A program made the position numbers and the translations under genes. Under the pieces are notes generated by a model. The model did not search any database. It had not been told where the DNA came from and was given only the letters and a program-made list of their open reading frames with translations. A stretch of 6,194 bases of DNA from contig FR889210.1 of the NCBI GenBank assembly GCA_000431815.1, positions 1 to 6,194 of the forward strand. The letters run 5' to 3'. Shown piece after piece: positions 1-6,130 of this stretch (position 1 is its first letter; each line of letters opens with the position of its first letter). The DNA is from Butyrivibrio sp. CAG:318. GTDB taxonomy: Bacteria > Bacillota > Clostridia > Lachnospirales > Lachnospiraceae.

Positions 1-1
1 A

Positions 2-1126
2 AATACATCATTATCAATAACTAAAAATAATGGTGATACTTTTGAAACTAATCAGTTTAAAGAATTAGATAATATTAAAGAAATAAAAGAAATTATCACT
101 ATGTATGATGGCCTTGCCAGAACTACAAACATCAAGGTTGTAGATGGAACACAATTAATAGAACGAGATGATTTATCAGATGAGTTCAAAAATATGCTTT
201 CAGTAGAAGCTACTAATAATAGTGAAAAGGACAATTTATTTAGTAGTGGCATTTTCACTATTATAAAAGGCAGACATATTAAGAATAATGATAGAGGAAA
301 AATTCTTATTCATAAGGAACTTGCAGAAAAAAATAATCTAAATATTAATGATAAAATTAAACTTGAATTGATTGATTATAATAACAATGAAAAGAAAATG
401 GAATATGAGTTTGAGATAATTGGAATCTTTTCAGGTAAAAAACAAGAAAAATATACTGGCTTATCATCAGACTTTAGTGAAAATATGGTATTTATTGATT
501 ATGAATCAAGTCAAAAAGCATTAAATAAACCTGAAAATAACAAAATTGTTAATAAACTTGAAATATACTCAGATAGTTCAGAAAATACAAAGGTAGCACT
601 AAATAAAATTAAAGAAATCAAAATTGATTGGTCACAATTAAAGGTTTCAAGTGATAACCATATATTCGAAGAAACACTAGAGTCTATAGATGGAATAGAA
701 CATATTATTAATATCATGACATATTCAATTATGATAGGTGGAATTACAGTTTTATCGTTAATATTAATATTGTGGTTAAGAGAAAGAATACGTGAAATAG
801 GAATATTATTATCAATTGGTGTAAGTAAAATAAAAATTGTAACTCAATTTATACTTGAATTGTTATTTATATCACTACCCTCTTTAGTATTATCATTGTT
901 TACAGGAAATGTAATATTAAATATTATAGCCGATGGATTTATGAATTCTGATGATTCAACAATAACGGTTGATAGCTTACTTAAAAACAATAATTTAATT
1001 TCAAATTTTATAACATTTTTAGAAAGTTACGGAATATTAATTGGAATTATTGTTCTATCAGTTATTATTGCAAGTTTAATGATATTAATAAAAAAACCAA
1101 AAGAAATATTATCAAAAATAAGTTAG
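2..1126 (+). CDS. vex1: Vex1-like ABC transporter permease, 5'-truncated by window edge
   Basis: This is the membrane subunit of a MacB/FtsX-type ABC exporter. The frame is open from base 2, so the true start lies upstream; the Met at 101 is internal. About 374 residues are visible. Residues 1-235 form the large extracytoplasmic domain, with the paralogue-shared stretch HKELAEKNNLNINDKIKL. Three hydrophobic segments follow at about 236-259, 279-305 and 342-363, with the FtsX-type loop EIGILLSIGVSKIKI after the first. The end, KKPKEIL, matches the KSPKELL end of the second permease (1793-3169). Aligning the two puts roughly 50-85 residues, including the N-terminal membrane helix, before the window. 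The Vex1 name rests on gene order (permease-ATPase-permease) and on the stronger Vex3 match downstream. What it exports cannot be read from the sequence. Base composition is very AT-rich, like the next two genes. Confidence 0.85.
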   Translation, partial: NTSLSITKNNGDTFETNQFKELDNIKEIKEIITMYDGLARTTNIKVVDGTQLIERDDLSDEFKNMLSVEATNNSEKDNLFSSGIFTIIKGRHIKNNDRGKILIHKELAEKNNLNINDKIKLELIDYNNNEKKMEYEFEIIGIFSGKKQEKYTGLSSDFSENMVFIDYESSQKALNKPENNKIVNKLEIYSDSSENTKVALNKIKEIKIDWSQLKVSSDNHIFEETLESIDGIEHIINIMTYSIMIGGITVLSLILILWLRERIREIGILLSIGVSKIKIVTQFILELLFISLPSLVLSLFTGNVILNIIADGFMNSDDSTITVDSLLKNNNLISNFITFLESYGILIGIIVLSVIIASLMILIKKPKEILSKIS

Positions 1127-1136
1127 GAGAATAAAA

Positions 1137-1793
1137 ATGGATATATTAGAAATAAAAAATGTAACATATAATTATTCAAATTCAGGTGAGTTAGTATTAT
1201 CTAAAGTAAATCAAAAATTTGAAATTGGAAAATTCTATGCAATAATAGGAAAATCAGGAGCAGGAAAGTCAACATTACTTTCACTATTAGCAGGTTTAGA
1301 TAAACCACAAAAAGGTCAAATCTTATTTAATGGAAATGATATAGAGAAAGACGGCTATAGTAATCATAGGAAAAATAACATATCATTAGTTTTTCAAAAC
1401 TATAATTTAATTGATTATTTAACACCAATAGAAAATGTCAGATTAGTAAATAAAAATGCATCTGAAACAATCTTATTTGAATTAGGGCTTGATAAAAGTC
1501 AAATAAATAGAAATGTAATGAAGTTATCAGGAGGACAACAACAAAGAGTGGCTATTGCAAGAGCATTAGTTTCGGAAGCCCCAGTTATTTTAGCAGATGA
1601 ACCCACTGGAAACTTAGATGTTGATACTGCAAGTGAAATAATTGAAATACTTAAAAAGTTAGCAAAAGAAAGAAATAAGTGTGTAATCGTGGTAACACAT
1701 AGTAAAGAAGTTGCAAATTCTGCAGACATTGTTTTGGAATTAAGAGATAGAAAACTTAAAAGCATAAACAAAATTACTCAGGAGGCCAAATAA
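1137..1793 (+). CDS. vex2: Vex2-like ABC transporter ATP-binding protein
   Basis: This is the cytoplasmic ATPase that powers the two neighbouring permeases; family members of the MacB/LolD type hydrolyse ATP to drive substrate extrusion. All nucleotide-binding motifs are intact: Walker A GKSGAGKST (38-46), Q-loop Gln87 in VFQNYN, signature LSGGQQQR (130-137), Walker B VILADEP (150-156) with catalytic Glu155, D-loop GNLD (158-161) and switch His188 in VVTHS. The length of 218 residues is that of a stand-alone LolD-type subunit, with no fused membrane part. The start is supported by AGGAGA at 1125-1130, which overlaps the stop of the upstream permease gene, six bases before the ATG. Its stop TAA overlaps the ATG of the next gene by one base, so the three genes are almost surely one operon. 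The Vex2 name is inferred from order and length (from memory, pneumococcal Vex2 is about 215 residues). Confidence 0.93.
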   Translation: MDILEIKNVTYNYSNSGELVLSKVNQKFEIGKFYAIIGKSGAGKSTLLSLLAGLDKPQKGQILFNGNDIEKDGYSNHRKNNISLVFQNYNLIDYLTPIENVRLVNKNASETILFELGLDKSQINRNVMKLSGGQQQRVAIARALVSEAPVILADEPTGNLDVDTASEIIEILKKLAKERNKCVIVVTHSKEVANSADIVLELRDRKLKSINKITQEAK

Positions 1794-3169
1794 TGATTAA
1801 AAATGCATTTCATTATGTAACTAGAAAAAGTCTAAAATCAATAATTATATTGTTAGTTATAACAGCTATGTCAACACTTTGTCTTATTAGTTTATCAATT
1901 AAAGATGCTACGAACAGAGCATCAAAAGAAACTTATGGAAATATAACAAATAGTTTCTCTATGGAAATAAACCGAAGAGTTAATTTTGGAACACCAAGAG
2001 GTGGTGGCAATATAAAAGGACAAGATATTGAAAAAATAGCTGCATCAAAAGATATTGATTCATATGTAAAAAGAATTAATAGTGTTGCTGATTTAGTTGA
2101 TAATGATATAATAGAAACTCAAAAAACACTTTCAGGTCAATCACCAGAAAGAGCAAAAAACTTTAAAAGAGCTGTTATGTTAACAGGAGTTAATGATTCA
2201 TCAAAAGAAAATAAGTTTATCTCAGGAGCTTATAAATTATATAGTGGTGAACATTTAAACGAAAATGATAAAAACAAGATTTTAATGCATAAAGACTTAG
2301 CAGAAAAAAACAATTTAAAAATTGGAGATAAAATAAAAATAAAATCTAATTTATTTGATGCTGATAATGAAAAAGGAGCAAATGAAGAAGTAGAAGTCGA
2401 GATAAAAGGTCTTTTCGATGGTCATAATGAAGGTGGTGTTACTGTAGCCCAAGAACTTTACGAAAATACTTTGATAACTGATTTAGATACGGCTGCAAAA
2501 GTATATGGAAATACAGAGGATACTGCAGTATATCAAGATGCAACATTTTTTGTAAAAGGTGATAAAAATTTAGATAAGGTTATTAAAAATATTGAAAAAC
2601 TTGATATAGATTGGCAACAATATAATTTGATTAAAAGTTCAAATAATTACCCGGCACTACAACAATCAATATCAGGTATATATAAAATAGCGAACAAATT
2701 ATTTGCAGGTTCATTATTATTTGCAGGTGTTACAGTTTCATTACTATTATTTTTATGGATGAATGCCAGAAAAAAGGAAATTGCAATTTTGCTTTCACTA
2801 GGAATTTCAAAAGCTAAAATATTCGGACAATTTGTTATTGAACTTGTATTTGTATCAATTCCGGCATTTATAGGATCATACTTTCTGGCAGTTTATACAG
2901 CAAGTATGATAGGAAATAACATATTAAGTAAAGTTACTGGTACTATAGCAAAACAAATTGCTAAACAAGGAGAATCCAGCCAACTTGGAGGTGGAGCTGA
3001 AGTAGATGGTTTTAATAAAACACTAACAAGTTTAGAAATTAATATATCTCCAAAATTAATGATATATGTGATTTTATTTATGTCAATAGTTCTTATGATA
3101 TCTTTACTAATATCTTCATCAAGAAATTTAAGGAAAAGTCCAAAAGAATTATTGATTGATACAAAATAG
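1793..3169 (+). CDS. vex3: Vex3-like ABC transporter permease
   Basis: This is the second FtsX/MacB-type permease of the exporter, 458 residues and complete. One membrane helix lies at about 16-36, a large extracytoplasmic domain at about 37-300, and three more helices at about 301-323, 344-374 and 421-442. The loop KKEIAILLSLGISKAKI after helix 2 is typical of FtsX-like permeases. Several stretches match my recollection of pneumococcal Vex3 closely: NSFSMEINRRVN (53-64), TPRGGGNIKG (67-76), GVNDSSKE (132-139), FDADNEKGA (188-196), SSNNYPALQQSISG (282-295) and GGGAEVDGF (399-407). Vex3 is also about 459 residues long. The ATG overlaps the preceding TAA by one base (TAATG) and has a strong CAGGAGG at 1779-1785, so translation is probably coupled to the ATPase. 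In S. pneumoniae the transporter was linked to export of a peptide and to vancomycin tolerance, though that role is disputed. No substrate can be assigned here. A terminator follows within 15 bases. Confidence 0.9.
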   Translation: MIKNAFHYVTRKSLKSIIILLVITAMSTLCLISLSIKDATNRASKETYGNITNSFSMEINRRVNFGTPRGGGNIKGQDIEKIAASKDIDSYVKRINSVADLVDNDIIETQKTLSGQSPERAKNFKRAVMLTGVNDSSKENKFISGAYKLYSGEHLNENDKNKILMHKDLAEKNNLKIGDKIKIKSNLFDADNEKGANEEVEVEIKGLFDGHNEGGVTVAQELYENTLITDLDTAAKVYGNTEDTAVYQDATFFVKGDKNLDKVIKNIEKLDIDWQQYNLIKSSNNYPALQQSISGIYKIANKLFAGSLLFAGVTVSLLLFLWMNARKKEIAILLSLGISKAKIFGQFVIELVFVSIPAFIGSYFLAVYTASMIGNNILSKVTGTIAKQIAKQGESSQLGGGAEVDGFNKTLTSLEINISPKLMIYVILFMSIVLMISLLISSSRNLRKSPKELLIDTK

Positions 3170-3183
3170 TAAAAACTTTGTAG

Positions 3184-3213
3184 AAAAAAGGTTGTTCTCA
3201 CAACCTTTTTTTT
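3184..3213 (+). terminator. Rho-independent terminator of the ABC operon
   Basis: A hairpin pairs GGTTGT (3190-3195) with ACAACC (3200-3205) around a four-base TCTC loop. The stem is extended by six A-T pairs (3184-3189 with 3206-3211) and merges into a run of eight T (3206-3213). It begins 14 bases after the vex3 stop codon. The A-run on the other side means it could also work weakly on the minus strand. Confidence 0.9.
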
Positions 3214-3215
3214 CT

Positions 3216-3272
3216 GATATATTCCGGCAGTTCTGTCAACAAGTATTCGAAGAGTTTGATATGTGTATTTAA
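3216..3272 (-). pseudogene. IS66-like transposase C-terminal fragment (tentative)
   Basis: On the minus strand this stretch reads LNTHIKLFEYLLTELPEYI. The pattern resembles the conserved tail of IS66-family TnpC transposases (compare forms such as GLNPYxYLxYLLxELP, from memory). The match starts after a junk-like segment and breaks off at about 3216, immediately next to the vex3 terminator, with no proper stop or IS66 end. It is therefore a remnant at most. The match is only about 19 residues long, so chance resemblance is possible; the identification is inference. Confidence 0.4.
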
Positions 3273-3277
3273 AATCC

Positions 3278-3322
3278 TTAGTAGTAAGCCAACCTCGTTT
3301 TACTACTAACTTTACTACTAAC
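3278..3322. repeat. Three copies of a 10-bp repeat at the junction of two IS fragments
   Basis: TTAGTAGTAA at 3278-3287 is the exact reverse complement of TTACTACTAA, which occurs at 3300-3309 and again at 3312-3321. The last two sit inside a perfect tandem 12-bp duplication, TTTACTACTAAC (3299-3310 and 3311-3322). The first and second copies can form a 10-bp stem with a 12-base loop. The cluster lies exactly where the OrfA-like reading loses its family resemblance and before the IS66-like fragment, so it probably marks a recombination or slippage scar. Confidence 0.75.
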
Positions 3323-3478
3323 AGCCCGCAATAACTTGCTCCATCTTGCCATATTTTGCCAAGATACACCGTATTCTTTACACAGTGCTGCTTGGGTTTT
3401 GCCTCCGGATTGATAAAGGTTGACAAGAGTTCGCTTGAAGTCTTCGTCATACCGTGTTCCTGTTTTACCTGTGGACAT
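3278..3478 (-). pseudogene. IS3-family OrfA transposase, truncated to its N-terminal HTH
   Basis: The 66-residue reading begins like the N-terminal DNA-binding part of IS3-family OrfA (helix-turn-helix of the Tnp_1 type): RYDEDFKRTLVNLYQSGGKT, then KEYGVS and a tryptophan (Trp46) in the place expected of the HTH. Resemblance ends at about residue 48-50. After that the frame runs through the repeat cluster (residues RAVSSKVSSK) to a TAA at 3278-3280. Intact OrfA proteins of this type are around 90-100 residues and are followed by OrfB with the DDE catalytic residues; neither the leucine-zipper half nor OrfB is present. The start has a perfect AGGAGGT ribosome site (3487-3493 on the minus strand) eight bases upstream, so the stub may still be translated, but it cannot transpose. 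I see no partner element in the window. Confidence 0.8.
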
Positions 3479-3540
3479 GAGTAAATACCTCCTTTTTTGT
3501 GTCTACTTAATTGTAATGTATAGTTACTTTGTGTGTCCAC

Positions 3541-3633
3541 TTTTTTAATATAGATCCAAAAGAAAGAGGTCAGTATTGTGGAAGAAATATTTTAAATACA
3601 ATATTGTCCGGTTTGTTATTGAGTATAAGCTGA
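3541..3633 (+). pseudogene. Possible MFS transporter gene fragment abutting the IS end
   Basis: In the frame of bases 3541-3630 the sequence reads NIDPKERGQYCGRN (3547-3588), then ILNTILSGLLLSIS, ending at TGA (3631-3633). This resembles the cytoplasmic-loop-plus-helix motif of some major facilitator transporters (of the form P-x-x-RG-x-Y-x-G-x-RN, then a hydrophobic helix). It has no start codon of its own and begins directly at the IS3 end, as if the element had cut a longer gene. Most of a roughly 400-residue transporter would be missing. The fragment is short (about 30 codons), so the assignment is inference. It is attractive because it would place a sugar transporter just ahead of the glycosidase gene. 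Confidence 0.35.
3572..3605. repeat. Weak inverted repeat upstream of the glycosidase promoter
   Basis: AGTATTGT (3572-3579) pairs with ACAATATT (3598-3605) with one G-T wobble. The 18-base spacer contains the small palindrome AAATATTT (3585-3592). Its place, just upstream of the proposed -35 box, would suit a regulator-binding site. The sequence is AT-rich and also overlaps the transporter-like fragment, so it may be incidental. Confidence 0.25.
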
Positions 3634-3647
3634 AAATGTTATATAGT
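3619..3647 (+). promoter_or_regulatory. Predicted sigma-A promoter of the GH2 gene
   Basis: A -35 box TTGAGT (3619-3624) is followed after 17 bases by a -10 box TATAGT (3642-3647), matching the consensus at four and five of six positions. Transcription would start near 3654, leaving a leader of about 30 bases before the ATG at 3684, which includes the GGAGG ribosome site at 3674-3678. No other promoter of similar quality is seen in the gap. This is prediction only. Confidence 0.5.
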
Positions 3648-3683
3648 AATTATTACAAATTATGAAACAAATCGGAGGTACAT

Positions 3684-5366
3684 ATGATACGTATTTTTTC
3701 AACGCATAATATAAGAGAATGTAAAGAACTTACCGGACGGATATGGAATCTAAGGCTGCTTAACGGTACCGATGATGGGAAGAACTATTCTGTATTCACG
3801 CCATGCTGCTGGGAGTCAATTCCGGATCTGGCTGCATACCGTGGAAAAGGAGAGTTTTCAACATCTTTTTATGCCGGAGGAAATATAAGGCTGGAATTCA
3901 AGGGAGTCAGTCACACAGCAACAGTGTATGTTGATGACTGTGAGGTTGTAACACATTACAATGCATATACCGGATTTGATGTGATATTGAAAGGCCTGGA
4001 CGAAGGGATACATACTCTTACAGTTGTGGCGGATAACAGTTTTTCAGAACAGAGTGCATTACATATTCCGAATGATTATAAGTCATATGGCGGTGTGACA
4101 AGACCTGTGGTTCTTGAGAAACTTAATGATTTATATATAAGGCAGATGCATGTGAGGACAGAGAATGACGGAACCGGCAGATGGATGGCACATGTTGAGA
4201 TTAAGGTACAGAATCTGTCGGACAGAAAGCAGGCTGCAGAACTTTTTATAAGTATAGATAAGGATAAAGAAAAGATTGTCGGATGTGAAAATAAAATAAG
4301 CATTGAGGCAGGACAGGAAATCACGATTGTGCGCGATTTGAGTTGCCATGGAGTTTCGGAGTGGACACAATCAAGTCCGGAATTATATATGATTAATGCA
4401 GAACTATATGTTAATGGCAAAGCTGAAGACGACCTGACGGATCGATTTGGATTTCGTGAAATAGTTGTTGAAGGCAGTAAAATTCTGCTAAACGGTAAGC
4501 CGGTACGAATTAAGGGCGTCTGCCGCCACGAGGACCATCCACAATATGGTTGTGCACTTCCATGCGAGGCCATGGCTTATGATTTGACCCTGATTAAAGA
4601 TCTTGGTGCCAATTCCGTGAGAACAACGCATTATCCGAATGATGAGCGTTTCCTTGACATGTGTGATGAAATGGGAATACTTGTATGGGAAGAGAATCAT
4701 GCCAGGGGTCTTAATGAAGAGTCGATGATGAATCCTTTTTTTGAACCTCAGGCAGAGCAAGTAATAACCGAGATGATAGAAAGCCATTACAATCATCCGT
4801 GTATCTATATATGGGGTATTCTTAATGAGTGTGCCAGCGAGACTGAGTATGGTCGTAAATGTTATGCAGCTCAGTTTGAACTGATAAGAAAAATGGACAC
4901 GACAAGACCATGTTCTTTTGCAAGCTGCAGAATCAAGAATGATATATGCCTTGATCTACCGGATGTTGTATCGTTTAACATATATCCGCAGTGGTATCTG
5001 GACATACCGGTAAAAGAATATCTTGATGATTTATACGAATGGATACAGGACGATACACCGGGAACCGGAAAGCCGTTTCTAATAACTGAGACCGGTGCGG
5101 GGGGACTGTATGGATACCGTAATCCGGAACACTCCAAATGGACAGAAGAATATCAGGCATATGCCCTGGAGAAACAGCTCACTTCCATATTGGCAAATAG
5201 CGGGTGTATGGGAGTATATATATGGCAGTTTTGTGACAACAGAGTTTCTGAAGAATGTTTTGCCGGCAGACCAAGAACAATGAATAATAAGGGGATTGTG
5301 GATGAATTCAGAAGGCACAAACTAAGCTATGACGTTGTAAAGAGGATATACCAATCTGACATATAA
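3684..5366 (+). CDS. Glycoside hydrolase family 2, probable beta-glucuronidase
   Basis: This enzyme should hydrolyse terminal beta-linked sugars, most likely beta-D-glucuronides, by the retaining GH2 mechanism. It has 560 residues (E. coli GusA has 603). Domains: sugar-binding jelly roll at about 1-150, Ig-like at about 150-260, TIM barrel at about 261-560. The first GH2 signature runs from Asn310 to Gly331 (SVRTTHYP core) and the second is NHPCIYIWGILNE (370-382). Acid/base is Glu382 and nucleophile Glu469 (FLITETG). The glucuronidase-type motif Asn534-x-Lys536 (NNKG) is present. Asp131, Tyr434, Tyr438 and Trp515 fall where GusA has Asp163, Tyr468, Tyr472 and Trp549 by my hand alignment. There is no signal peptide or membrane helix, so it is cytoplasmic and needs a transporter; none is intact nearby. 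The start is fixed by GGAGG five bases before ATG. Composition is normal for a mid-GC Lachnospiraceae-like genome. A beta-galactosidase or beta-galacturonidase activity is the main alternative. Confidence 0.9.
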   Translation: MIRIFSTHNIRECKELTGRIWNLRLLNGTDDGKNYSVFTPCCWESIPDLAAYRGKGEFSTSFYAGGNIRLEFKGVSHTATVYVDDCEVVTHYNAYTGFDVILKGLDEGIHTLTVVADNSFSEQSALHIPNDYKSYGGVTRPVVLEKLNDLYIRQMHVRTENDGTGRWMAHVEIKVQNLSDRKQAAELFISIDKDKEKIVGCENKISIEAGQEITIVRDLSCHGVSEWTQSSPELYMINAELYVNGKAEDDLTDRFGFREIVVEGSKILLNGKPVRIKGVCRHEDHPQYGCALPCEAMAYDLTLIKDLGANSVRTTHYPNDERFLDMCDEMGILVWEENHARGLNEESMMNPFFEPQAEQVITEMIESHYNHPCIYIWGILNECASETEYGRKCYAAQFELIRKMDTTRPCSFASCRIKNDICLDLPDVVSFNIYPQWYLDIPVKEYLDDLYEWIQDDTPGTGKPFLITETGAGGLYGYRNPEHSKWTEEYQAYALEKQLTSILANSGCMGVYIWQFCDNRVSEECFAGRPRTMNNKGIVDEFRRHKLSYDVVKRIYQSDI

Positions 5367-5400
5367 TATATCAAACATAGCATGCGCTAACATCAACAGA

Positions 5401-5446
5401 ACCCAACTCGCCGCTCAACGATGTGGACCGCGTTGGGTCTTTTGAT
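5401..5446 (+). terminator. Terminator after the GH2 gene
   Basis: ACCCAAC (5401-5407) pairs with GTTGGGT (5432-5438), with two further inner pairs (5409-5410 with 5429-5430) across a mismatch. CTTTTGATTTTT follows. It lies 35 bases past the GH2 stop. The loop is long (about 24 bases) and GC-rich. Because the next genes converge on it, it may also stop transcripts from the minus strand, though the T-run on that side is poor. Confidence 0.65.
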
Positions 5447-5471
5447 TTTTATTAAATGGTAAACCACTCCA

Positions 5472-5687
5472 TTATTCATCGTCACTATCTTCAAAAGTAA
5501 AGATGTCTTCCACTGTAGTATCAAAGATTTTGGCTATATCCATAGCAAGTTTTAATGAAGGATTATACTTGCCGTTTTCGAGATTGCCTATAGTTTCGCG
5601 CCGGACATCCACAAGCTTTGCAAGCTCGGCCTGCTGCATATTGTGTTCTTTGCGGAGTTCGTGAATTCGGGTCTTTAATATTGGCAT
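5472..5687 (-). CDS. XRE-family helix-turn-helix transcriptional regulator
   Basis: This is a 71-residue protein consisting almost wholly of a Cro/C1-type DNA-binding domain (residues about 7-61). The HTH runs QQAELAKLVDV (18-28), then RRETIGNLENGKYNPS (29-44) with the characteristic recognition-helix and E-x-G-x-x-x-P pattern, followed by LAMDIAKIFDTTVEDIF. The C-terminus is acidic (EDSDDE). Such small regulators usually bind as dimers and often repress their own operon. The ATG overlaps the TAA of the upstream membrane-protein gene by one base, with AGGAGGG just ahead inside that gene, so the two are translationally coupled. The likely target is the 13-bp inverted repeat at 6091-6130 in front of the operon; that link is inference. 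No effector-binding or signalling domain is present, so any signal must come through the partner protein or another factor. Confidence 0.9.
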   Translation of the reverse strand: MPILKTRIHELRKEHNMQQAELAKLVDVRRETIGNLENGKYNPSLKLAMDIAKIFDTTVEDIFTFEDSDDE

Positions 5688-6076
5688 TAGCAGCCCTCCT
5701 TTTCATACTTCAGGAAAAGTAATCCCGAAATTATAAGGGAGGCAGCAATCAAAAATCCATATGTTTGGTAAAAAGGAATTGAAACGAAGCTGGAAACAAT
5801 TCCTGCTACCATAATAGAACAAATCAATATATCGAGACACAAACTTTTTGCTAAATTGATGTGCTGGATACTCATTTCATCATCGGATTCATGCTTGCCT
5901 AATACTACATAGAATGAGCAGACTGTGCTTATCAATAAAAGTACAGTACCTAAAATTTCGATTGGCTTAGATGGAATTAAGTTAAAAAATGAGTAAAGGA
6001 GCCACAAACAACCATTGATGATATAACGGAGCGTGTATTTTTGAGTTACTGACAGAGTATGTTTTTCTTTGTTCAT
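5687..6076 (-). CDS. Small four-helix membrane protein paired with an XRE regulator
   Basis: I do not recognise a named family. The protein has 129 residues. Four hydrophobic segments lie at about 17-33, 40-60, 79-100 and 106-123, with a charged N-terminus (MNKEKH), a central acidic loop KHESDDEMS (61-69) and a charged tail KYEKEGC. Both ends would be on the same side, most simply the cytoplasm. Small membrane proteins encoded directly before a short XRE regulator are common in Firmicutes; in some known pairs the membrane protein modulates the regulator, but nothing here proves that. The start ATG has AGAGG (6085-6089) eight bases upstream and is the first codon after the predicted promoter and operator. 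It is the first gene of the minus-strand operon. An alternative is a membrane protein with a separate housekeeping or stress role that is merely repressed by its neighbour. Confidence 0.8.
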   Translation of the reverse strand: MNKEKHTLSVTQKYTLRYIINGCLWLLYSFFNLIPSKPIEILGTVLLLISTVCSFYVVLGKHESDDEMSIQHINLAKSLCLDILICSIMVAGIVSSFVSIPFYQTYGFLIAASLIISGLLFLKYEKEGC

Positions 6077-6090
6077 AATAATGACCTCTA

Positions 6091-6130
6091 ATGTGATATA
6101 TTTCTAACATATGATGCAAATATATCACAT
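6091..6130. promoter_or_regulatory. Perfect 13-bp inverted repeat, probable operator
   Basis: ATGTGATATATTT (6091-6103) is repeated exactly in inverted form as AAATATATCACAT (6118-6130). The 14-base spacer is centred on the palindrome CATATG (6108-6113). The right arm covers the -10 box of the minus-strand promoter and the left arm lies in the leader near the ribosome site. A dimeric repressor bound here would block transcription. The XRE protein of the same operon is the natural candidate to bind it (inference). As RNA it could also form a leader hairpin only if transcription began upstream of 6130. Confidence 0.7.

Larger units (their letters stand above)
3278..3539 (-). mobile_element. Relic of an IS3-family element, one end only
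   Basis: The OrfA stub is preceded on its 5' side by about 60 bases of IS end sequence. Reading inward on the minus strand, the probable terminus is TGGACACACAAAG from 3539. A related motif, GTAGACACA (3498-3506), repeats the GTGGACACA of the end (3532-3540), as is common for transposase-binding sites near IS3 ends. The opposite end, the rest of orfA and all of orfB are missing. No target-site duplication can be paired because only one end survives. The exact boundary at 3539 is inferred. Confidence 0.65.

Noticed and set aside
101..103. ATG at 101 as the start of the first permease
   Set aside because: The frame is open to the window edge, the upstream codons align with the paralogous permease, and no ribosome site precedes this ATG. 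The N-terminal membrane helix would also be missing.
3343..3365. Imperfect palindrome ATCTTGCCA ... TGCCAAGAT
   Set aside because: It is a nine-pair stem with a mismatch lying inside the OrfA HTH coding part. It is most simply explained by coding sequence and does not fit an IS end or terminator.
2893..3540. A 215-codon minus-strand open frame spanning the IS scar and the end of vex3
   Set aside because: It runs antisense to the conserved C-terminus of vex3 and through the terminator hairpin, and it starts inside the IS end. The overlapping OrfA frame has the real family resemblance and the ribosome site.
4076..4573. A 165-codon minus-strand open frame inside the glycosidase gene
   Set aside because: It lies fully antisense to well-conserved GH2 sequence, shows no family pattern and has no convincing ribosome site. 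The other minus-strand frames between 4131 and 5318, and the + frame at 5095-5283, are shadows of the same gene.
5452..5471. Possible minus-strand terminator after the XRE gene (AATGG/CCATT)
   Set aside because: The stem is only five AT-rich pairs and is followed by A-rich rather than T-rich sequence on the minus strand. The stronger hairpin at 5401-5438 is a better candidate.
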